Positions 56,370 through 64,000 of a stretch of DNA of 64,000 nt are shown here, piece by piece. The translations under genes were made by a program, and so were the position numbers. The stretch is taken from positions 6,462,001 through 6,526,000 of the forward strand of contig CATNEN010000024.1 in the NCBI GenBank assembly GCA_950097015.1. The letters run 5' to 3'. Under the pieces are notes generated by a model. It worked only from the letters and a program-made list of their open reading frames with translations. It searched no databases and had not been told where the DNA came from. How positions within the stretch are numbered: position 1 is the stretch's first letter; every line of letters starts with the position of its first letter. The stretch comes from Macrostomum hystrix. Lineage: Eukaryota > Platyhelminthes > Macrostomidae.

Positions 56370-58820
56370 ATCCCTCAGGCAATCTAGACATTCTCCTGGA
56401 AATCTAGACATTCTGCTGGAAATCTAGACATTCTCCTGGCAATCTAGACATCCTCCTGGCAATCTAGACATTCTCCTGGCAATCTAGACATTCTGCTGGA
56501 AATCTAGACATTCTCCTGGCAATCTAGACATCCTCCTGACAATCTAGACATTCTGCTGGAAATCTAGACATTCTCCTGGCAATCTAGACATCCTCCTGGC
56601 AATCTAGACATTCTCCTGGCAATCTAGACATTCTCCTGGCAATCTAGACATCATTCAGGCAATCTAGACATCCTTCTGACAATTTAGACATCATCCTGAC
56701 AATCTAGACATTCTCCTAGAAATCTAGACACCCTTCTGACAATCTAGACATTCTCCTGGAAATCTAGACATTCTCCTGGCAATCTAGACATCCTCCTGGC
56801 AATCTAGACATTCTCCTGGCAATCTAGACATTCTGCTGGAAATCTAGACATTCTCCTGGCAATCTAGACATCCTCCTGACAATCTAGACATTCTGCTGGA
56901 AATCTAGACATTCTCCTGGCAATCTAGACATCCTCCTGGCAATCTAGACATTCTCCTGGCAATCTAGACATTCTCCTGGCAATCTAGACATCATTCAGGC
57001 AATCTAGACATCCTTCTGACAATTTAGACATCATCCTGACAATCTAGACATTCTCCTGGAAATCATGACATTCTCCTGGAAATCTAGACATTCTCCTGGC
57101 AATCTAGACATTCTCCTAGAAATCTAGACATTCTCCTGGAAATCTAGACATTCTCCTGGAAATCTAGACATTCTCCTGGCAATCTAGACATTCTACTGGA
57201 AATCTAGACATCCTTCTGACAATCTAGACATCATCCTGGCAATCTTGACATTCTCCTGGAAATCTAGACATTCTCCTAGAAATCTAGACATTCTCCTGGC
57301 AATCTAGACATTCTCCTGGAAATCTAGACATTCTCCTGGAAATCTAGACATTCTCCTGGAAATCTAGACATTCTCCTGGCAATCTAGACATTCTCCTGGA
57401 AATCTAGACATTCTCCTGGAAATCTAGACATTCTCCTGGCAATCTAGACATTCTCCTGGCAATCTAGACATTCTCCTGGCAATCTAGACATTCTCCTGGA
57501 AATCTAGACATTCTCCTGGCAATCTAGACATTCTCCTGGAAATCTAGACATTCTCCTGGAAATCTAGACATCCTTCTGACAATCTAGACATCATCCTGGC
57601 AATCTAGACATTCTCCTGGCAATCTAGACATTCTCCTGGCAATCTAGACATCCTTCAGGCAATCTAGACATTCTCCCGGAAATCTAGACATCCTCCTGAC
57701 AATCTAGACATTCTGCTGGAAATCTAGACATTCTCCTGGAAATCTAGACATCCTTCTGACAATCTAGACATCATCCTGACAATCTAGACATTCTCCTGGA
57801 AATCTAGACATTCTCCTGGAAATCTAGACATTCTCCTGGCAATCTAGACATTCTCCTGGCAATCTAGACATTCTCCTGGCAATCTAGACATCCTCCTGAC
57901 AATATAGACATTCTGCTGGAAATCTAGACATTCTGCTGGAAATCTAGACATTCTCCTGGAAATCTAGACATCCTTCTGACAATCTAGACATCATCCTGAC
58001 AATCTAGACATTCTCCAGGAAATCTAGACATTCTCCTGGCAATCTAGACATTCTCCTGGCAATCTAGACATTCTCCTGGCAATCTAGACATTCTCCTGGC
58101 AATCTAGACATCATCCTGGCAATCTAGACATTCTCCTGGCAATCTAGACATTCTCCTGGCAATCTAGACATCCTTCAGGCAGTCTAGACATCATCCTGGC
58201 AATCTAGCCATTCTCCTGGCAATCTAGACATTCTCCTGGCAATCTAGACATCCTTCATGCAATCTAGACATTCTCCCGGAAATCTAGATATACTTCTGAC
58301 AATCTAGACATCCTTCTGACAATCTAGACATCATCCTGACAATCTAGACATTCTCCAGGAAATCTAGACATTCTCCTGGCAATCTAGACATTCTCCTGGC
58401 AATCTAGACATTCTCCTGGCAATCTAGACATTCTCCTGGCAATCTAGACATTCTCCCGGAAATCTAGACATCCTTCTGACAATCTAGACATCCTTCAGGC
58501 AATCTAGACATTCTCCTGGCAATCTAGACATTCTCCCGGAAATCTAGACATCCTTCTGACAATCTAGACATCCTTCAGGCAATCTAGACATTCTCCCGGT
58601 AATCTAGATATACTTCTGACAATCTAGACATTCTTCTGACAATCTATAGACATTCTTTTGACAATCTAGACATTCTTCTGACAATCTAGACATCCTTCTG
58701 ACAATCTAGACATCCTTCTGACAATCTAGACATCCTTCAGGCAGTCTAGACATCATCCTGGCAATCTAGACATCCTTCTGACAATCTAGACATCCTTCTG
58801 ACAATCTAGACAATCTTCCA
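56370..58820. repeat. Minisatellite, 20-bp unit, about 2.4 kb, probably in the arrestin 3' UTR
   Basis: About 120 copies of aatctagacattctcctggc, strictly 20 bp in nearly every copy, with ctgg, ctga, caggc and tccttctgac variants. No AATAAA occurs between the stop at 56284 and 58952, so the array may be transcribed in the 3' UTR. Confidence 0.95.
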
Positions 58821-58951
58821 GTTAATCCAGGGATAAAGCTGCCTAAACGATATCTGTACGTTTATCAGTTTGACTTGGTATACGATTTTAAAGAAAGTGG
58901 AGAAATGTTTAATATTTGGAATCGATGCAGCAAAGTATGCCTTTTATACTA

Positions 58952-58957
58952 AATAAA
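58952..58957 (+). terminator. Polyadenylation signal for the arrestin gene
   Basis: First plus-strand AATAAA after the arrestin stop codon. A minus-strand AATAAA for the converging carrier gene lies at 58986-58991. Confidence 0.5.
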
Positions 58958-58985
58958 CTGAATTACCTGTAAACATTTCACAAAA

Positions 58986-58991
58986 TTTATT
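58986..58991 (-). terminator. Polyadenylation signal for the SLC16-like gene
   Basis: A minus-strand AATAAA about 650 nt past the stop at 59640. It would make the two converging transcripts end within about 40 bp of each other. Confidence 0.4.
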
Positions 58992-59639
58992 GTTTAAGCA
59001 AATAATTATACTCGTAAGTTAGTTCATAAGCATATCTGTTCCGAAAAAAGGCTTTTAATTTAAATCTAACTGATAAGATGACAAAGCCACAAGAGAATAA
59101 TTAAAATAGGAACATTAAAAGCTAGTCAATATTTTCGCAGTCAATCCAAGCAGGCACTGAAAAACGATCTACGAGCTAACAGGATGTTCCTGTCAGATTC
59201 AATATCATTAGCAAGTGAAAAGAGGTAATTGGCAAAACTGAGAAAAAAGTAGTTTCACAACCTAATTTTTCAGAACAGGGTTAGAAGTGATTATCAAGCT
59301 GGTTAATCTTAGGGGATATCACAGAGCTGCTCGACACTATATGAGTAGGAGCGCGAGTTTAGGGGTCGAGACAAAATGTTTTGCAATCCCCTCTTTTGAT
59401 AGAGCTTAACCTTTTTCGGCAAAAATTTGGCTTCTAACCTCTCGTTTATGCAGAAGCTACGTAGAAGCTATCTAACTTTTAGGAATCGAATTCAGGACCT
59501 TCTCGCACCATGACTGATTTTAAATTTGTGAGATTGCTAAACAGAAAACATCCTTTGTTCTCGACCCCTTCATCAAATCATAAATTAAATACAAACAAAA
59601 GAACGATGACCCATCCGCTAGTCCTTGGTCCGCAGAGGA

Positions 59640-62600
59640 CTATCTTCTCTCGTCGGTTTCGTCTGTGTCGTTGTTGTCCAGCTCGATGGTGCCATAGCCG
59701 TTCAGTTTGGCATCGTCATCCTGTGGGCCTGCGCAGAATCGCTGCAGCAGCACGTTGATGATGAGGGCGGCCAACTTGATGAAGATCATTCCGGCCTGGA
59801 TGAGGAAGAACCAGCGGTAGTCGTTGCGCTCGGCGATCAGCGCTGTCAGCGCCGGCGAGATGGCCATGCCGACACCCATGCCAGCCAGGCTAAACGGGTA
59901 GGCGTAGTGGCCAGGCAGGGTCGTGAGCTCCTCGCCAGCCGGGAACAGGAATGTGATGCTGGGGCCCATGGTGAAGCCGGTTAGGAAGGCCAGGAAGTTG
60001 CTGAGCATGCGGTGCCAGGCGAAGAATTCCCAAAGTACTAGCAGGCAGGCCATGATTGCAGTGCAGACGATGAGAATCCATTTCAGACGATTGTGCAGAA
60101 AGTTGCGCGTGAACGCCGTGATGATGGCGCCGATGGCGTACGTGCTGGCCTCTCCGGATGCGAACAGCAGAGTCAGGTGGGCCGCTTTGGACAGGCTGCT
60201 CTCGCGGCGGCGAACATAATCGGCCAGGTTCAGCAGCATGCCGTAGGTTACCACGCTGGTCATGACCCGGTCAACAAACCACAGGAACAGGTAGGGCGCG
60301 CGATGCCTGTCCACCTGCGGCCATAAAAAAGTCCATGAAAACCCTTTGAATCAAGATAGTCCAGAAAACCCCATAGAATCAAGACAGTCCATAAACACCC
60401 CGAGAATCAATACAGTCCAGAAACACCCTTAGAGTCAAGACAGTCCAGAAACACCCTTAGAATAAAGACAGTCCAGAAACACCCTTAGAATAAAGACAGT
60501 CCAGAAACACCCTTAGAATCAAGACAGTCCAGAAACACCCTTAGAATAAAGACAGTCCAGATACACCCCTAGAATCAAGACAGTCCAGAAACACCCTTAG
60601 AATCAAGACAGTCAATAAACGCCCTTAGAATCAAGACAGTCCAGAAACACCCTTAGAATAAAGACAGTCCAGATACACCCCTAGAATCAAGACAGTCCAG
60701 AAACACCCCTAGAATCAAGACAGTCAATAAACGCCCTTAGAATCAAGACAGTCCATAATCAGGCAGTACAGTACGCAGGCAATCTAGCCGGGTCTCACCT
60801 GTGCCACCGCGGACACGCAGCTCTTGTTGCTGACGTAGTCACCCAGGCCGGGCCTTTTGGCGAAGAAGATAACGCCGGACATGTTCACAAAGAAGTAGAT
60901 GGCTCCCAGCACTAAGAAGGCGTTTCTCCAATTGTACACCTCTATCAGGTTGGCGTACATTTGAACAAACACAATGGACGCAATGGATCCGCCGGACACG
61001 AGAGTTGTAGCCAGGATGTGGTACTTGTGCTGCTTGTCAAAGTACTCGTTAACAATTAGGCCAACCACGCTGAGAATGAACGAGCTGCCGATGCCATGGA
61101 ACACAGTGTGGGTCAGGAACAGCCAATGGGGATTCGGCACGTAGGCCGAGGTGACGCAGGCCAATAGGATGAAGACAGAACCGGCGAATTGAAAGATTCG
61201 AAATCTCCTAGCCGACATGAGAATGGCTGTGCTGCTCAATGTTGTTGTCATGTAGCCCAGGGCAGCGTAGCTGTCACCTGTGATAGTCATTAGCGGGGCT
61301 TCTTATAAACCGACTGTTCTCATAAACAGACTGTTCTCATAAACAGACTGTTCTCATAAACAGACTGTTCTCATAAACAGACTGTTCTCATAAACAGACT
61401 GTTCTCATAAACAGACTGTTCTCATAAACAGACTGTTCTCATAAACAGACTGTTCTCATAAACAGACTGTTCTCATAAACAGACTGTTCTCATAAACAGA
61501 CTGTTCTCATAAACAGACTGTTCTCATAAACAGACTGTTCTCATAAACAGACTGTTCTCATAAACAGACTGTTCTCATAAACAGACTGTTCTCATAAACA
61601 GACTGTTCTCATAAACAGACTGTTCTCATAAACAGACTGTTCTCATAAACAGACTGCTCTCATAAACAGACTGCTCTCATAAACAGACTGTTCTAATAAA
61701 TCTCGCATCAGGAATTTTGTAAGATTGCTTTTCAACTCCAGATAAATAGTGGCATGCGCTTCTACTCGTACTAGAGGAAAATTATTGGTATTTTTCTATT
61801 CCATATTAACTAGGTAAAAAATGCTAGGCAAAAATTGCTACGAGAATAAATCTTCGAAAATAAATAAATATTTAGATGCCCATTGCGATTTGAAAATACG
61901 TAATACGAGAAGCAAATTGAGCTGCTGTTAATTATAGATATAAAACTTGGCACAAGCAACACTGGCTGGTGGGTGCTTCCAGTGGCAGCAACACTAGAAA
62001 GATAGGCAGGGTTTTAACTAAATCTAGGAACTTCCTTGGTTAGAAGAGCAGCTGCCTTGATTTCGACTGATAATTTTCTAAACTTAGCCCCAAAGGTATA
62101 AATTTCACAGACCTCATAAGTATAACTACCCAAACCACACTCCCATGCAACCGCCACCCCATATCAGACATTTGAACAAACAGAATCAGACACAGTCCCG
62201 CACCTACCACCCCATATCAGACACAGTGCCTGCACCCGCCACAACATATCAGACACAGTCCCCGCACCCACCACCCCATATCAGACACAGTCCCGCACCC
62301 ACCACAACATATCAGACACAGTCCCCGCACCCACCACCCCATATCAGACACAGTCCCGCACCTACCACCCCATATAAGACACAGTGCCTGCACCCACCGC
62401 CCCATATCAGACACAGTGCCCGCACCCACCACCCCATATCAGAAACATTCCCCCGCACCCACCACCCCATATCAGACAGAGTGCCCGCACCCACCGCCCC
62501 ATATCAGACACAGTCCGCGCACCTACCACCCCATATCAGACAGTGCCCGCACCCACCACCCCACCAGCACTGACCAATCCAGTTGAGTTCGGCCAGAGAA

Positions 62601-63359
62601 ACGGTGTGGTTGAACTCCACATGCAGCTGAGCTACGAATACGCCGAACGCGCGCCGTTTGCCGCCCAGGAAGATGACGTTAGTGGCAGCGCAGGCCAGAA
62701 CCAGCCAAGCCCAGAACGGGCGGACGTAGACGCCACTGCTTCTAGAAGGGAATCGCCGTTTTAACAAATTAAGCTGTGTCGAGTTGTAAGCTAACATTGA
62801 AAAACTCTAGATATATAATAATTTTTAATAATAATAATTGATTACACCTGCCCCAATCAGATCAGATGTACAGCCGACAGCACAGCCGCAGCTATTGCGC
62901 TGCGCATCTAAAGGCTGCGTACAGCTGTTCAGTCCATGGACTGGGGGGACGCCACACCCACCCTCAGTTACCCCAGCTAATGCTGGTACCCATATTACAG
63001 CTGGGTGAACTGAAGCAATGCAGAGTTAAGTGTCTTGCTAAAGGCCAAAAATTGTTCCAGTGGAGTCGGGAATCGAACCCCCGACCTTAAAGTCGTGAGT
63101 GCGACACTCTAACCACAAGGCTACAACCTCCTCGATATTTCTAGACATTTCAAGACCTTTCTACACGTTTAAAGTCTTGTTTACAGCTGTGTGAACTAAA
63201 AAATTTGTAATTGTATTTCCAAGGAATCACACTTGTGCATAGAATCAAAATCAGGTAGTTGCTAAGCAGATGTTTTACTCACTCGAACAGTCCCTGGCGT
63301 TCTCCCTTGGACTCGTCCGCTTCTGTCTTCTTCTCCTGCTTCTCCTCTGCCTGGGACAT
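59640..63359 (-). CDS. MFS carrier, monocarboxylate transporter (SLC16)-like
   Basis: Four minus-strand exons, 63283-63359, 62575-62741, 60799-61277 and 59640-60314, join in phase to 465 residues. The short charged cytosolic start (MSQAEEKQEKKTEADESKGE) leads to TM1 (FWAWLVLACAATNVIFLG). The third exon encodes about five further helices, including WLFLTHTVFHGIGSSFILSV and the loop NEYFDKQHKYHILATTLVSG, which resembles the TM4-TM5 region of SLC16 carriers. The last exon gives the C-terminal six helices, from APYLFLWFVDRVMTSVVTYG to LIQAGMIFIKLAALIINVLL, and a short acidic tail. The size and 6+6 pattern fit MFS carriers of the plasma membrane. The SLC16 TM1 signature (DGGWGW-type) is not conserved, so the substrate cannot be named. 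Confidence 0.82.
60340..60765. repeat. Intronic minisatellite, 28-bp unit
   Basis: About 15 copies of a unit containing agacagtccagaaacaccct then tagaatca, in the last intron of the carrier gene. Confidence 0.92.
61300..61700. repeat. Intronic minisatellite, 17-bp unit, very homogeneous
   Basis: About 23 nearly identical copies of ataaacagactgttctc, beginning about 20 bp inside the intron next to exon 3 of the carrier gene. Confidence 0.95.
62135..62565. repeat. Intronic minisatellite, about 30-bp unit
   Basis: About 14 copies of a unit containing cacccaccaccccatatcag then acacagtcc, ending next to the donor of exon 2 of the carrier gene. Confidence 0.92.
62855..63128 (-). repeat. tRNA-derived SINE, family A, best-preserved copy
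   Basis: It lies in the first intron of the carrier gene. On the minus strand the head has an A box (gtagccttgtggttagagtg) and a near-consensus B box (gggggttcgattcccgactc). A core follows with gcaagacacttaactctgca, cacccagctgtaatatgggt and accagcattagctggggtaa, then a variable part ending near an att-rich tail. It is the reference copy for 12005-12125 and 17225-17480. Confidence 0.9.
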
Positions 63360-64000
63360 TGCTCTAACACTGCGTTTATTTTACTGTTCTTTACCGCCAA
63401 GGGTGATTAAACTTCTATCTTTAAAAGGGATCTTTAGCTAACACAAATCAATATTTGGAGTTAGTTAATGAAGTTTAAATTATAGAAAAAAGCAATCACT
63501 AAACTTGGTTTTATTTTTCGTCCTACTTAAAACCAAAGGTATAATTTGAGCACTGCTCAATGGTAAGTAGGGTGGGTGGGCTGGATAGATTTGGACAACA
63601 CGCTCAGCTTCGGGCACGTGTTCATATGTCGGAAAAGTTAGGCTATTTGTGCGAGCTACGCCTCAAAAACCTCAACCCCTCCCCCTGCCTCACCTGGGGT
63701 ACGCTGCTGTACATGCGCATATCTCAGGCTGAGAGTATAGAGTAATTGTATGTACATACCCTAGCACTGAGCCAAATGTAAAGAGGAGAGAGAGAGTTGA
63801 GTGGTAGCTGAGGTGTCTGTGCTAGTGTGTTTCCGTATTTCAGCATTCTTAAAGCATTCTTTGCCATTAGAGAGTTTAATAATATAATATCATTGTGCTA
63901 TTGTACAAAGATAGACCGTACATTTATTATTGATGGCTCATTGTGTCTCCCTCACCCTCTAGCTATTTTTTTCTCTTCTTAAGTTGTTATTTTTTTGTTT
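63360..64000. other. Upstream region of the carrier gene
   Basis: No gene is recognised. Open frames here are short and lack support. Confidence 0.4.

Noticed and set aside
63040-63120. A minus-strand tRNA gene
   Set aside because: Same reason: it is the head of a family A SINE with at least two other copies here.

Overview
The window is nuclear DNA of an invertebrate animal. Its protein genes are split by GT-AG introns, use the standard code, and belong to animal families: a neuroglian/L1CAM-type adhesion protein, a DEG/ENaC channel, an Lst2 FYVE protein, an FGFR1OP-like centrosomal protein, an alpha-arrestin, a monocarboxylate-transporter-like carrier and an EGR/klumpfuss-like zinc-finger factor. 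Two tRNA-derived SINE families, several DNA transposons and very heavy minisatellite content point to a lophotrochozoan, perhaps a free-living flatworm; that placement is inference and I hold it loosely. There are no bacterial operons, CRISPR arrays or free-standing tRNA/rRNA genes.

Layout. 1-3.9 kb, minus: first five coding exons of a neuroglian/L1CAM homologue (signal peptide, six Ig domains, first FN3), running off the left edge. 4.57-6.61 kb: a decayed Tc1/mariner-type transposon with a TA duplication, its left inverted repeat amplified into 101-bp tandem copies; it sits just downstream of three exons (6.67-7.61 kb, minus) of an FGFR1OP/FOP-like gene. 9.0-11.9 kb: two minisatellites, one open on both strands. 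12.6-14.6 kb, minus: a single-exon DEG/ENaC subunit. 16.9-18.0 kb, plus: a small EF-hand gene with a perfect RFX X-box upstream. 20.08-22.67 kb: a non-autonomous hAT-like element with an 8-bp target duplication and a large internal fold-back. 23.5-27.3 kb, plus: a four-exon gene of unknown family. 27.4-34.6 kb: two minisatellites of about 3.2 kb each (14-bp and 43-bp units). 35.6-37.7 kb, plus: a compact Lst2/ZFYVE28. 41.4-50.4 kb, minus: a three-finger C2H2 factor whose 6.7-kb intron is mostly tandem arrays. 52.2-53.3 kb: a small hAT-like element beside a piggyBac transposase remnant. 53.7-56.3 kb, plus: an alpha-arrestin with a 2.4-kb array in its probable 3' UTR. 59.6-63.4 kb, minus: an MFS/SLC16-like carrier converging on the arrestin gene.

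The genes share no single pathway. What unites the window is architecture: small conserved exons separated by introns that are nearly all filled by a different, intron-specific minisatellite. Exon borders were inferred from splice consensus, matching phase and family similarity; no transcript data were available. Copy numbers and repeat periods were counted by eye and are approximate.
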